A stretch of 64,000 nt of DNA from an uncultured Collinsella sp. (GTDB lineage Bacteria > Actinomycetota > Coriobacteriia > Coriobacteriales > Coriobacteriaceae). The position numbers were made by a program, and so were the translations under genes. Positions within the stretch are counted from its first letter, which is position 1, and each line of letters begins with the position of its first letter. The stretch is from positions 1 to 64,000 of the forward strand of contig UQPP01000001.1 of assembly GCA_900543025.1 (NCBI GenBank), given 5' to 3'. This document shows, one piece after another, positions 1-9,413 of this stretch. The notes beneath the pieces are model-generated. The model was not told where the DNA came from. It saw only the letters and a program-made list of their open reading frames with translations, and searched no databases.

Positions 1-22
1 CGAATAGACCGACCCCCTAAGT

Positions 23-51
23 GATCCGTTTTCCTCCGTCCCCTAGGGATC
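23..51. repeat. 29-bp half palindrome, family C
   Basis: The 29-bp unit begins GATCCGTTTTCCTCC and ends TAGGGATC, so its ends can pair (GATCC/GGGATC). Near-identical 29-bp units occur at 44993-45021 and, as an inverted pair, at 38601-38662. It lies in the leader just upstream of rnr. Confidence 0.7.
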
Positions 52-102
52 ATTTGGGTAGACTCTTGGGGTGTAAACGGCTATCGATAGTAAGGAGGCG
101 CC

Positions 103-2238
103 ATGGGGCGCAATAACAAACATAAGCGTAGCGCACGCAATAAACGCGGGCCGGTGCGCAGCGAGCGTCGCCCGAGCATGACTGGCCGCGTTCAGCTCCA
201 TGAGCACAGCGCTTATGTCGTGACCGACAACGGCGATTACAAGGTCATGGGTCGCGGTAAGCGTGAGATTATGGATGGCGATACCGTTGCCGTGAGCATT
301 AAGAACAGCCCGCATGGTGAGCGTCGCGCCGTGATCGAAAGCGTGGTTGAGCGTGCAGCCATAAGCGTGGTGGGCACGTACCAGACCGCCGGTCCGCTCG
401 GTGTGATCGAGCCACTCGATTCGCGTCTGAAGGCCGACTTCTTCATTCTGCCCGAGGATACCTCGGCGGATCGTCTGGGTGTCCACCCGGGTGATGCTGT
501 TGTCGCGCGCATTTTGACCTACCCGACGCGCCTGGAATCGGGTACCGTGACGATCGAGCGCCGCATTGGCGGAGATGACGCGCCCGATTTGGGCGTTCAA
601 TATGTGATGGCGCGTTACGGCTATACCGATAGCTATCCCGAGGCCGCGCTGGACGAGGCCGAGGGGCTTTCGTTCGATGTGTCCGCGGCGCTTAAGGACC
701 CGCTCCGCCGCGATCTGCGCGACCGCTTTGTCATCACGATCGACCCAGTCGACGCGCGCGACTTTGACGACGCCATTTCGCTGGAGCGCACGCCCGAGGG
801 TGGCTACAAGCTGGGTGTGCATATCGCCGACGTTTCACACTATGTGGCTTGGGACGGGCATATCGATCTTGAGGCTCGCCATCGTACGACATCGGTGTAT
901 CTGGCCGATCGCGTGCTTCCCATGCTGCCCGAACGCCTGTCCAATGACCTGTGCTCGCTTCGCCCTGACGAGGACCGTCTTGCGTTTACCGTCGATATCG
1001 AGCTCGATGCGCAGGGTCGCGTGCGGCATTACGATCCGTATCCCAGCGTGATTCGCTCGCGTGTGCGTATGGACTATGACGGCGCCGAGGCGCTGCTGGT
1101 GTGTGCCGGCGCGGTTGAGTATTCGGTGCTGGAGGGTGCAGCCGAGGATGTTGCGGCTGCCGAGACCTCGCGCGAGGAAGCGCTTGAGCGCGGTCTTGCG
1201 TGCGAGGAGGCCGCCCGCGGCTACAACATCGACCTCGGCGATTTCCTTGTCTCCGCTAACGAACTCGCCGAACTTCGCCGTCGTATTCGTCGCGCCCGCG
1301 GCTCAGTCGATTTTGACACAGCCGAGATTCGCGCTCTATTGGATGAGGACGGAGTGCCCGTGCAGATTGTGGCGCGTGAGCGTTCGTGTGCCACGTCGCT
1401 TATCGAGGAAGCCATGCTGCTCGCCAACGAGTGCGTTGCAGAGTGGCTGGCAGACCGTGATATCGAGGCCTGCTATCGCGTGCATGAAGATCCGAGCCCC
1501 GATAGCCTGCACGGTGCCGCCGTTGCGCTGGCGCAGCTAGGCATCATCGACGATCGCCGTGCTGCCGGTATTGCCCTGGGGAGCCCCGATGAGCTGCAGG
1601 CTGCAGTTGATGCTGCCGCCGGTACGGCCAACGCACCGCTCGTTAACACGCTGCTTCTGCGCAGCATGCAGCGCGCGCTGTACAAGCCGCGCAACGAGGG
1701 CCACTTTGCGCTCGCCGCGCCGTGCTACTGTCACTTTACGAGTCCCATCCGTCGCTACCCCGATCTGGTGGTGCACCGCGTACTCAAGCTGCAGTTGGCC
1801 TATGAGCAGCTGGGCGGCAAGGACGCCCTGGTCCGTACGCCGCGGCTGATCGGCAAGGGGCGCGAGTCACTGCCGCGCATTCTGCCGCAGATCTGCCGCG
1901 CATGCAGCGATGCCGAGCGCGCGGCAGATGCCGCCAGCCATGCGACGCAAAAGATCAAGATTGCCCAGTACTATGAGGACCGTCTGGGCGAGCGCTATGC
2001 CGGAACCGTCTCGTGGGTTAGCAGCATGGGCCTTTTTGTGCGCTTGGACCTAACGCAGGTCGAAGGCTTGGTTTCGATCAAGAGTCTGGGCAACGAGTGG
2101 TTCGAGTTCGACGAGGACGCGCTCACGCTCACAGGTGCCGACACGGGCGCCCGTTACGAGCTGGGGCAGCGCGTGATTATCGAGGTCTCGCGCGTCAATA
2201 CCACGCGTGGGCACTTGGACTTTAAGCTTATCCATTAG
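103..2238 (+). CDS. rnr: Ribonuclease R (RNB-family 3'-5' exoribonuclease)
   Basis: This protein degrades structured RNA from the 3' end and takes part in mRNA turnover and, with SmpB-tmRNA, in ribosome rescue. The 711-aa product has a basic N-terminus, cold-shock/OB-like domains at about 20-200, and the RNB catalytic core at about 200-560. The core carries the metal-binding signature DPVDARDFDDAISLE near residue 216. A C-terminal S1 RNA-binding domain starts near residue 629. The ATG follows AAGGAGG at a good distance. The N-terminal winged-helix extension seen in enterobacterial RNase R is absent, as is common in Gram-positives. A hairpin downstream (2268-2296) may end the transcript. Shorter RNase II-type enzymes are the alternative, but the S1 and core arrangement fit RNase R. 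Confidence 0.95.
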   Translation: MGRNNKHKRSARNKRGPVRSERRPSMTGRVQLHEHSAYVVTDNGDYKVMGRGKREIMDGDTVAVSIKNSPHGERRAVIESVVERAAISVVGTYQTAGPLGVIEPLDSRLKADFFILPEDTSADRLGVHPGDAVVARILTYPTRLESGTVTIERRIGGDDAPDLGVQYVMARYGYTDSYPEAALDEAEGLSFDVSAALKDPLRRDLRDRFVITIDPVDARDFDDAISLERTPEGGYKLGVHIADVSHYVAWDGHIDLEARHRTTSVYLADRVLPMLPERLSNDLCSLRPDEDRLAFTVDIELDAQGRVRHYDPYPSVIRSRVRMDYDGAEALLVCAGAVEYSVLEGAAEDVAAAETSREEALERGLACEEAARGYNIDLGDFLVSANELAELRRRIRRARGSVDFDTAEIRALLDEDGVPVQIVARERSCATSLIEEAMLLANECVAEWLADRDIEACYRVHEDPSPDSLHGAAVALAQLGIIDDRRAAGIALGSPDELQAAVDAAAGTANAPLVNTLLLRSMQRALYKPRNEGHFALAAPCYCHFTSPIRRYPDLVVHRVLKLQLAYEQLGGKDALVRTPRLIGKGRESLPRILPQICRACSDAERAADAASHATQKIKIAQYYEDRLGERYAGTVSWVSSMGLFVRLDLTQVEGLVSIKSLGNEWFEFDEDALTLTGADTGARYELGQRVIIEVSRVNTTRGHLDFKLIH

Positions 2239-2267
2239 CCAAATCCCGACTCATGGTGGGGGAGCGG

Positions 2268-2296
2268 AGGGCGGCCTTTCGGGACCGCCCTTCGCA
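2268..2296 (+). terminator. Terminator-like hairpin after rnr
   Basis: AGGGCGG pairs with CCGCCCT across a short inner CC-TTTC-GGG region, about 30 bases past the rnr stop. The T tract is weak (TTCGCATTT), so termination is plausible but not certain. Confidence 0.5.
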
Positions 2297-2354
2297 TTTG
2301 AATCGTGGCTACCTTGCCGTCTGCTCGGCCGCCCGCTTACCTGCTATTTGAGAG

Positions 2355-2397
2355 GTAAAACCTACCAAAATAAACCTGTCCCTTTTGGCAGGTTTAC
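2355..2397. promoter_or_regulatory. Imperfect palindrome ahead of the serine recombinase gene
   Basis: GTAAAACCTACCAAAA faces TTTTGGCAGGTTTAC. The arms match with one insertion and one mismatch around a 12-base centre. It ends 17 bases before the recombinase ATG. It could be an operator or a recombination site for that protein; the sequence alone does not decide. Confidence 0.5.
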
Positions 2398-2414
2398 AAG
2401 AAAGCGGGGATGAG

Positions 2415-3020
2415 ATGGCGACGGTGTACGGTTATGCGCGGGTGAGTTCGCGCGATCAGAATCTTAATCGGCAGCTGGATGCGCTGGGCGCCTATGGCGT
2501 GGGCTCGGCGAATATTTATGCCGACCATGCGAGCGGCAAGGACTTCGATCGACCGCGTTATCGCGAGCTGCTGCACGTCCTGGGAGACGGGGACGTGCTG
2601 GTGGTGCTTTCTATCGACCGACTTGGCCGTAATTACTCCGAGATTCTTGAGGAATGGCGACGCATTACCAAGGTGCTCGGGGTTGCCATTGTGGTGTTGG
2701 ATATGCCATTGCTTGACACGCGCGCCAGGGCCAGCGGCGCGCCGGATGTGACTAACACCCTGATTGCTGATATTGTGCTGCAGCTGCTGAGCTACGTGGC
2801 GCAGGTGGAGCGCGAGAATATCCATCGGCGCCAGGCGGAGGGGATTGCAGCGGCGCGGGCGCGAGGGGTCCGTTTCGGTCGACCTCGCAAGCCATGCCCT
2901 CCTCAGTTTGAGCTGGTGCGCGATAGCTATGAGGCGGGCGATATTACCCGCAGCCAGGCAGCAAAGTGCCTGGGCGTGTGCGTGGGGACGTTCGATCGCT
3001 GGATGCGCGAGGCGGGGTAG
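2415..3020 (+). CDS. Serine recombinase (resolvase/invertase type)
   Basis: This is a 201-aa small serine recombinase, a class that catalyses site-specific resolution or inversion through a 5'-phosphoserine intermediate. The N-terminal catalytic domain (about 1-145) has YARVSS with nucleophile Ser11, an IDRLGR block near residue 70 and a long E-helix region. The C-terminal FGRPRK...SQAAKCLGVCVGTFDRWMREAG is a Hin-like helix-turn-helix. The length is that of a complete resolvase or invertase. I start at the ATG at 2415, because the 30 bases upstream include half of a palindrome and have no good ribosome site for an earlier start. No transposase, invertible gene or terminal repeats are nearby, so it is a solitary recombinase whose target may be the adjacent palindrome or lie elsewhere. 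Confidence 0.88.
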   Translation: MATVYGYARVSSRDQNLNRQLDALGAYGVGSANIYADHASGKDFDRPRYRELLHVLGDGDVLVVLSIDRLGRNYSEILEEWRRITKVLGVAIVVLDMPLLDTRARASGAPDVTNTLIADIVLQLLSYVAQVERENIHRRQAEGIAAARARGVRFGRPRKPCPPQFELVRDSYEAGDITRSQAAKCLGVCVGTFDRWMREAG

Positions 3021-3124
3021 GGTTTTGCGTCGCTTTGTCGCTTCCTGTTGCGATTCAAATTTTGATACGGTGACGATGCCATTTGGGGCTACACTCGCTG
3101 ATATTCAAAAAAGGAGGTTGACCC

Positions 3125-3706
3125 TTGGCGCGCGTAAAACAAATAATCGGATGGACCGCGATCGTTCTGTTCGCTGCAACGCTGGCGGGCATCTGGGTGC
3201 TGACGGAGCAAAATGCGGTGGAGACGTCGTTGCTGAGCGAGTCCACCGCGCGTGTGGTGGAGGGTCAGGCTACGGGCGTTCAGGCTGTCGATGCCACGGG
3301 TGAAGCTCAGGCGGAGAACGGAATGACCGGGGGCACCGATTCGGCTGCCTCGAATGTCCGGTCTGGCCGACTTGCTTCCATTCGCATGTGGGTGGGCACG
3401 AACGTCCGTCGCGTTGCCCATACCGTAGAGTTTTTCTTCGGCGGATTGTTCGCCTCGGTGGTCGTGGCTTGCTTTTCCAGGCGTCCGTGGAGCGTATGCT
3501 CCCGTTGCGTGCCCGTATTGCTCTTTTGCGCCGCCTGCTCCGTTGGCGATCAGGTACATAAGATCTTTGTTCCCGGCAGGCATTTCGACGTTATCGATTT
3601 AGGATTCGATGCTGCGGGCTATGTCATCGCCATGCTGTTGGTATTGCTGACGGCGGCGTTGGTGCGCCATGCGACTCGGCCGATCGGCGCCCATGCGAGG
3701 CGCTAG
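3125..3706 (+). CDS. VanZ-like membrane protein
   Basis: The 193-aa product starts at TTG with a strong AAAGGAGG seven bases upstream. It has a membrane segment at about 8-27, then a Ser/Thr/Gly/Ala-rich external stretch of about 60 residues. The second half has RRVAHTVEFFFGG, further hydrophobic segments, and DQVHKIFVPGRHFDVIDLGFD. This last block matches the VanZ-family signature (H/Q...PGR..D..D...). VanZ proteins are small membrane proteins linked to low-level teicoplanin resistance and cell-envelope functions; their biochemical role is not settled. There is no van cluster here, so resistance should not be assumed. It appears to be a single transcription unit closed by the hairpin at 3788-3814. 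Confidence 0.75.
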   Translation: MARVKQIIGWTAIVLFAATLAGIWVLTEQNAVETSLLSESTARVVEGQATGVQAVDATGEAQAENGMTGGTDSAASNVRSGRLASIRMWVGTNVRRVAHTVEFFFGGLFASVVVACFSRRPWSVCSRCVPVLLFCAACSVGDQVHKIFVPGRHFDVIDLGFDAAGYVIAMLLVLLTAALVRHATRPIGAHARR

Positions 3707-3787
3707 CCGGTAACAAACCCGTTTCTGATAATGCGACCTTGTTGAATTATTTTGTGTCGCGCGTATTTCCGAGCGGTCGGATTTGAG

Positions 3788-3814
3788 GGGCGAGCGGTAG
3801 AACGCTCGCCCTTT
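3788..3814 (+). terminator. Rho-independent terminator
   Basis: A GGGCGAGCG/CGCTCGCCC stem with a six-base loop is followed by TTTG. It separates the VanZ-like gene from the MurNAc cluster. Confidence 0.7.
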
Positions 3815-3910
3815 GTGCGCCACGATGCGGCACAATGTACCGCAAAAGCTGTTTGTATCCGGTACGAATCGTTCGTTGGTCTTTAATTCTTCTCAACGGA
3901 GGTGTTTGAG

Positions 3911-4762
3911 ATGGCAAACGGATTGCTTTTGCGGCTTCGCGAGCGTGAGCTCAGCGCGAGCCCGGCGGAACGCAATGTCATCGCATATGTAAGCGCTCAT
4001 CCGCACGAGGTGGTCGGGCTGTCCGTCCGCGGTCTTGCCGATGTCACGTTCTCCTCGCCCTCGAGCATTTTGCGCTTTTGCAAGCGTTTGGGTTTTGCGG
4101 GCTACAAGGAGTTCCAGCGCGAACTGATTGCCGAGCTGGCGCTCTTAGGTGACAAGAAAGACGTAGCTCTCGAGGACATCTCCATGGATGACAGCGTCGA
4201 ACGCATCGTGGGGAAGGTGATGAAAAGCAACGTGCGCACGATCGAGGCGACGGCGCGAACGCTCGATTACACCGTCTTGGAGCGATGCGCGGCCCGTCTT
4301 AAGCGGGCACGCGCGGTCAATCTGTTCGGTATTGGTGCTTCTCGTTTGGTTGCGCACGACCTGGCGCAAAAGCTCATGCGTGTCGACAAAGAGTGCCATC
4401 TGTACGACGACTGGCATGATCAGCTCTTATGTGCCAAGAACATGCATGAGGGCGATATGGCAATCGCCTTTAGTTACTCGGGCTTGACGCAAGAGGTGCT
4501 GGACTGCACCGCCGAGGCTCAACGCCACAACTGTCCCGTAGTGGCCGTTACCAAAGTAGATGGATCATCCAAGCTTGCCACCATGGCCGATGCCGTGCTC
4601 GGCGTCGCTGCGAGTGAACCCTTGGTCCGCAGCGGTGCCATGGCTTCGCGTATGGCCCAGCTTATGGTTGTCGATGCCCTGTACGCTGCTTACGTTGCCA
4701 GCGACTACGAACGGGCGACGCATGTCATTAAGCAAAACTACATCGAGAAACAGGAAAGATGA
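3911..4762 (+). CDS. MurR/RpiR-family transcriptional regulator
   Basis: The 283-aa product has an N-terminal HTH_6 domain (about 1-77, with VRGLADVTFSSPSSILRFCKRLGFAGYKEFQ as the helix-turn-helix region in two adjacent parts) and a SIS sugar-phosphate-binding domain (about 120-255, with LFGIGASRLVAHDLAQK). The family senses phosphosugars and usually represses the adjacent catabolic genes. The ATG at 3911 is preceded by GGAGGTG; an in-frame GTG at 3902 overlaps that ribosome site and is rejected. It lies ten bases before murQ, so a MurR-like role of sensing MurNAc-6-P and controlling murQ and murP is inferred from context. The operator was not identified. Confidence 0.88.
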   Translation: MANGLLLRLRERELSASPAERNVIAYVSAHPHEVVGLSVRGLADVTFSSPSSILRFCKRLGFAGYKEFQRELIAELALLGDKKDVALEDISMDDSVERIVGKVMKSNVRTIEATARTLDYTVLERCAARLKRARAVNLFGIGASRLVAHDLAQKLMRVDKECHLYDDWHDQLLCAKNMHEGDMAIAFSYSGLTQEVLDCTAEAQRHNCPVVAVTKVDGSSKLATMADAVLGVAASEPLVRSGAMASRMAQLMVVDALYAAYVASDYERATHVIKQNYIEKQER

Positions 4763-4772
4763 GGTGAATGAA

Positions 4773-5696
<924 letters not shown>

Positions 5697-5753
5697 GTGC
5701 GCGGCGTGAGCTGATATGACATTCAGACGAGATACCCAATACAAGGAGGAGTT

Positions 5754-7184
5754 ATGACGAACAAAGAGCTGGCTCAAAAGCTGCTGGACCTTTTGGGCGG
5801 TAAAGACAACGTGCTCGCAAACGCGGCGTGCATGACGCGCCTGCGCGTGACCGTCAAAGACACGGGCAACGTCGACACGGAGGGCATTAAGGCACTCGAC
5901 GGCGTGATGGGCCTGGTCGAGGACGACACGATGCAGATCGTGCTGGGTCCGGGCAAGGTGAATAAGGTGCTCGAGGAGTTCTCCAAGCTCACCGGCCTTG
6001 CGAAAGGCGTTGCTGACGAGAGCGTGGTTGACGCTGCGGCCACAAACAAGGCCGCGCAGAAGGCCAAGTACGAGTCCAAGCCGGTTCAGGCCTTCCTCAA
6101 GAAGATTTCCAATGTCTTCGTCGCCCTACTTCCCGGCATCATTGCGGCTGGCCTCATCAACGGTATCTGCAACGTCATTAACGTCTCGACGGCAGGCGCG
6201 CTTGCAGGCGAGTGGTGGTACCAGGGCATTCGTTCCATGGGCTGGGCCCTGTTTGCCTATCTGCCCATCTTGGTGGGCTATAACGCGGCACGTGAGTTTG
6301 GTGGCTCCGCTGCGCTGGGCGGCATCGCCGGCATGATGTGTATCGCCAACAGTGCCATGCCCCTGCTTGCGCCTGGCGCGGCTGATCCTGCCACTGCCAT
6401 TCTGCTGCCGCTCACCAATGCGCAGTACAACCCCGCAGCGGGCGGCATGATCGCGGCTCTCATCGCTGGCGCATTTTTTGCCTGGATGGAGCGTCAGATT
6501 CGCAAGGTTATGCCCAACGCACTCGACACGTTCTTGTCTCCGCTGCTGGTGCTCATCATCGGCGCCTTTGCTCTGATGCTCGTCATCCAGCCGGTTGGCG
6601 CATGGCTGACGACTGCCATCTTTAGCGTTTTGACCTTTATCTTCGAGAAACTGGGCGTCCTGGGCGGCTATATCCTGTCGGCAGGCTTCTTGCCGCTGGT
6701 TTCCGTCGGCCTGCATCAGGCGCTCACGCCGATCCACGCTATGCTCAACGATCCCGACGGCGCTACCAAGGGTATCAATTACCTGCTTCCCATCCTTATG
6801 ATGGCTGGCGGCGGCCAGGTCGGTGCCGGTTTGGCGCTGTACTTTAAGACCAAGAACGCCAAGCTCAAGAAGTACGTCGCAGAGTCCATTCCCGTTGGAA
6901 TCCTGGGTGTGGGAGAGCCTCTGATGTATGCTGTTACGCTGCCGCTCGTTCGTCCGTTTGTGACGGCCTGCCTGGGTGCCGGATTTGGCGGCGCGCTCGC
7001 GGCGCTGCTTCACATCGGCACGGTTTCTCAGGGCGTTTCCGGTCTGTTTGGCCTGCTGATCGTTGTTCCTGGCCAGCAGCTCGGCTACGTTGCCGCTATG
7101 CTGCTTGCCTATGCCGCCGGCTTTGTCCTGACGTGGTTCTTTGGCGTCGACGAGCAGAAGATCAACGAGTTCTTTGGCGAGTAG
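5754..7184 (+). CDS. murP: PTS EIIBC permease, probably MurNAc-specific (MurP-like)
   Basis: This is a phosphotransferase-system permease that imports and phosphorylates an amino sugar. The 476-aa protein has an EIIB domain at about 1-85 with phospho-acceptor Cys26 in NAACMTRLRV, then a linker, then an EIIC domain of about ten membrane segments from about 105 to 465. The EIIC signature GILGVGEPLMYAVTLPL is present. No EIIA domain is fused, so phosphate must come from a separate EIIA protein, as for E. coli MurP. Substrate assignment rests mainly on position between murQ and mupG; glucose- or GlcNAc-type permeases have similar domains. The ATG is preceded by AAGGAGG. A terminator at 7252-7285 closes the unit. 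Confidence 0.87.
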   Translation: MTNKELAQKLLDLLGGKDNVLANAACMTRLRVTVKDTGNVDTEGIKALDGVMGLVEDDTMQIVLGPGKVNKVLEEFSKLTGLAKGVADESVVDAAATNKAAQKAKYESKPVQAFLKKISNVFVALLPGIIAAGLINGICNVINVSTAGALAGEWWYQGIRSMGWALFAYLPILVGYNAAREFGGSAALGGIAGMMCIANSAMPLLAPGAADPATAILLPLTNAQYNPAAGGMIAALIAGAFFAWMERQIRKVMPNALDTFLSPLLVLIIGAFALMLVIQPVGAWLTTAIFSVLTFIFEKLGVLGGYILSAGFLPLVSVGLHQALTPIHAMLNDPDGATKGINYLLPILMMAGGGQVGAGLALYFKTKNAKLKKYVAESIPVGILGVGEPLMYAVTLPLVRPFVTACLGAGFGGALAALLHIGTVSQGVSGLFGLLIVVPGQQLGYVAAMLLAYAAGFVLTWFFGVDEQKINEFFGE

Positions 7185-7251
7185 TTTGATATCGCGAGCC
7201 GTGTTGCTCGGGGCTCGCGGTGCGCGGCAGATTTCTTGATGCTATGGTTGT

Positions 7252-7285
7252 GCCGGCGGGGCTAACTGCTCCGCCGGCCTTTTTT
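7252..7285 (+). terminator. Rho-independent terminator between murP and mupG
   Basis: GCCGGCGGGG pairs with CTCCGCCGGC and is followed by CTTTTTT. It stands just 16 bases before the mupG start, so mupG either depends on read-through or has a promoter within the murP end. Confidence 0.85.
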
Positions 7286-7301
7286 AAAGGAGCGTTGAAG
7301 C

Positions 7302-8354
7302 GTGAAAACGGGTATTTCGATTTATCTTTCCAGCCCTCTGCAGGATATTGAGCGGACGATTGAGCGTGGTGCCGCGGCGGGTGCGCGCTATGCGTTCACC
7401 TCGCTGCATATTCCCGAGGATGGGGGAGCGGCGTATGCCGATAAGGTCCGTCATGTGCTGTCGCTGCTTTCCGCCCGCGGCATTGCGCTCATTGCCGATG
7501 TGGGGCCTCGCACGTGCGATTTGCTCGGGCTTGAGCGCATCGAGGACTTGCGCGATCTGGGGTTGGAATACCTTCGTTTGGACTATGACTTTAGCGCCCA
7601 GCGGGTCGCGGAGTTGTCCGGTGTATTTCGCATTGTGGTCAATGCATCGACAGTGAGTTCTGATGAAATCGCATCGTGGCGTGAGGCCGGTGCCGATGTG
7701 ACTCGTTTTGCCGCCTGCCACAATTTTTACCCCAAGCCTTATACCGGTTTAGCTCTGGAGGACATTGCTCGGGTGAATCTTCGTCTTGCGGCGCTTGGAT
7801 TCGAAATCATGGCTTTTGTGCCGGGTGATGCTAACGTTCGCGGGCCGGTATTCGAGGGACTGCCGACGGTCGAGGCGCAGCGCGGTCGCGCGTCAAAGGT
7901 TGCTCTCAATATGCTTGAGCTTGCACATGGCGCCGATTGCGACATTGTGTTGGTCGGCGACCCCGATCTATCCGATGCGGGCTGGGCGCAGTTTGCTCAA
8001 GTTTCCGCCGGATACGTGGACCTGCAATGTGAGCTTGAGCCCGGTTATGCCTATGTGCGCGGGCAGATTCATCACGACCGGCCCGACTCGAGCGTCCTCA
8101 TCTTTAGGTCTCAGGAGTCACGTACGACGCATAAGCCGGATTCCGTGCCGACGGATGCCGGAGCCGGCCTGCCGCGAAAGGCGGGGTCGATCGCTGTGAG
8201 CAATAGCGGATATGGGCGCTACGAAGGCGAGCTTGAGATTGCGCGGGTCGATCTTCCCGGTGACGAGCGCATGAACGTTGCGGGCCATATCACGCCCGAG
8301 GCAATGGAGCTGCTGCCGTTCATCAAACGCGGATTCGGGGTACGGTTCGTTTAG
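7302..8354 (+). CDS. mupG: 6-phospho-N-acetylmuramidase MupG (DUF871, GH170)
   Basis: MupG-type enzymes cleave MurNAc-6-P-GlcNAc taken up through a PTS into MurNAc-6-P and GlcNAc, feeding MurQ. The 350-aa product starts at GTG after AAAGGAG. It has the family's N-terminal GISIYLSSP and TIM-barrel strand patterns (LIADVGPRT, EYLRLDYDF, VVNASTV, RFAACHNFYPKPYTGL), and a C-terminal small domain ending in the typical INxxxH-less but cyclophilin-like GDERMNVAGHI region. The His-Asn-Phe-Tyr-Pro block is the characteristic DUF871 motif. Gene order regulator-MurQ-permease-MupG supports the assignment strongly. Activity on this exact disaccharide is inferred from the family. Confidence 0.85.
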   Translation: MKTGISIYLSSPLQDIERTIERGAAAGARYAFTSLHIPEDGGAAYADKVRHVLSLLSARGIALIADVGPRTCDLLGLERIEDLRDLGLEYLRLDYDFSAQRVAELSGVFRIVVNASTVSSDEIASWREAGADVTRFAACHNFYPKPYTGLALEDIARVNLRLAALGFEIMAFVPGDANVRGPVFEGLPTVEAQRGRASKVALNMLELAHGADCDIVLVGDPDLSDAGWAQFAQVSAGYVDLQCELEPGYAYVRGQIHHDRPDSSVLIFRSQESRTTHKPDSVPTDAGAGLPRKAGSIAVSNSGYGRYEGELEIARVDLPGDERMNVAGHITPEAMELLPFIKRGFGVRFV

Positions 8355-8446
8355 CGTGTGACCCGTGGGCTACAATTGGCCCATCATACGAATGCGCCTC
8401 GTGTGGCGTGTGCCTGCGTTGGCCGATCTATATTCGGAGGATTCCC

Positions 8447-8806
8447 ATGACCGTACTGTTTGTTGAATATCCCAAGTGCTCGACCTGTAAGAAGGCCAAG
8501 GCATGGCTGGACGAACATGGGGTAGAGTATATCGACCGCGATATCGTTTTGGACAATCCCACGGCCGATGAACTTGCGACCTGGATTGCTCGTTCGGGGC
8601 TGCCGGTGCGACGCTTCTTTAACTCGTCGGGCATGAAATATCGAGAGCTGGGCCTGAAGGCGCGCCTGGACGCGGGGATGACGGATCAGGAGTGCTACGA
8701 GCTGCTGGCGACCGACGGCATGTTGGTTAAGCGTCCGCTGCTGGTGGGCGATGACTGTGCGATTCCCGGCTTTAGGGAATCGGCTTGGGCCGAGGCGTTG
8801 CTGTAG
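8447..8806 (+). CDS. ArsC/Spx-family thioredoxin-fold protein
   Basis: The 119-aa protein has the N-terminal EYPKCSTCKKAKAWLDEHG block with a CxxC pair (Cys11, Cys14), then LPVRRFFNSSGMKYRELGL and KRPLLVG near the end. This arrangement is that of the ArsC/Spx/YffB superfamily. The redox CxxC and the lack of the classical arsenate-reductase HCG[T/S]SRN arginine triad suggest a YffB- or MgsR-like protein rather than a detoxifying arsenate reductase. There are no ars genes nearby. The ATG at 8447 follows CGGAGG; the reading frame upstream to 8408 is probably not translated. Confidence 0.8.
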   Translation: MTVLFVEYPKCSTCKKAKAWLDEHGVEYIDRDIVLDNPTADELATWIARSGLPVRRFFNSSGMKYRELGLKARLDAGMTDQECYELLATDGMLVKRPLLVGDDCAIPGFRESAWAEALL

Positions 8807-8813
8807 CGGCTGC

Positions 8814-8983
8814 GGAAAGTGCGACCCGGAATTCGCTTCCAGAATGGGATGCACTTTCCCAAAGTGGCCGGTTGCGGAAAGCACGTCCCATTCTGAGCTT
8901 CGATTGTGGGACACGGTTTCCGGTTGAGGGCTCGACGGGAAAGTGGGGACCAGTTTGAGCTTGAGATCTGGGACGCACTTTCC
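8814..8983. repeat. Three tandem 46-bp palindromes at an exact 62-bp period (family B)
   Basis: The units are 8814-8859, 8876-8921 and 8938-8983. Each begins GGAAAG(T/C), each ends (T/C)TTCC or TTTCC, and the arms pair as GGAAAGTGCG-CCC against GGG-CGCACTTTCC around a variable centre. All three are exactly 46 bp with 16-bp spacers. They fill most of the gap between two convergent genes. Confidence 0.8.
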
Positions 8984-9002
8984 GCCGGCGGGCCTGCCTC
9001 AG

Positions 9003-9413
9003 TCAGTCCGCCAGCTGCGCCCATTCGTGCGGATCGTAGACCTTTACGTGCTTGTTGGGCTTGCCGCTCCAGTACTCCTCGTCCATAAAGGGCAGATATG
9101 CCTGAACGCCGGGGCAGATAAAGGGAATCCGCTGCTGTTGCAGTCGCTCGCGCTGGCGCTGCTCCAGATGCGCCTCGGATATGACGGTCGGCATGCCGGA
9201 CAGCTCGACGAGGCTTGCCTGGATTCGCTTAAGGTCGGGGAGTCCCGCGTGCCATGACATCCGCATGATCAAAAAGGATGCACGGCGGTATTTTGCCTGC
9301 ACCACAGTAATGGCGGGGCGCAGTGTGGGATGGATTTTGTCCCGTTCGGGCCAAAGGTCGGCAGTGATCTCGAGGCCCAGGGTCTCCCATAGGTAATCAA
9401 GCTCTTCGTCCAT
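9003..9413 (-). CDS. Hypothetical protein with a MarR-associated-type N-terminal motif
   Basis: The 136-aa product has an ATG with GAGG five bases upstream. Residues 45-110 (FLIMRMSWHAGLPDLKRIQ, then SGMPTVISEAHLEQRQRERL, then IPFICPGVQAYLPF) resemble a domain that in many bacteria precedes a winged helix in MarR-like regulators. Here the protein stops about 27 residues later, without an evident DNA-binding helix-turn-helix. It may therefore be a shortened form of such a regulator or an independent stand-alone family. Its 3' end abuts the triple 46-bp palindrome array. I do not assign a function. Confidence 0.6.
   Translation of the reverse strand: MDEELDYLWETLGLEITADLWPERDKIHPTLRPAITVVQAKYRRASFLIMRMSWHAGLPDLKRIQASLVELSGMPTVISEAHLEQRQRERLQQQRIPFICPGVQAYLPFMDEEYWSGKPNKHVKVYDPHEWAQLAD

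Noticed and set aside
43..822. A 259-residue minus-strand gene over rnr
   Set aside because: It mirrors the RNase R codons, lacks a ribosome site and has Arg/His-rich composition typical of antisense frames in GC-rich DNA.
3125..3706. Glycopeptide resistance gene
   Set aside because: VanZ-like sequence alone, without vanHAX or vanRS, does not indicate resistance.
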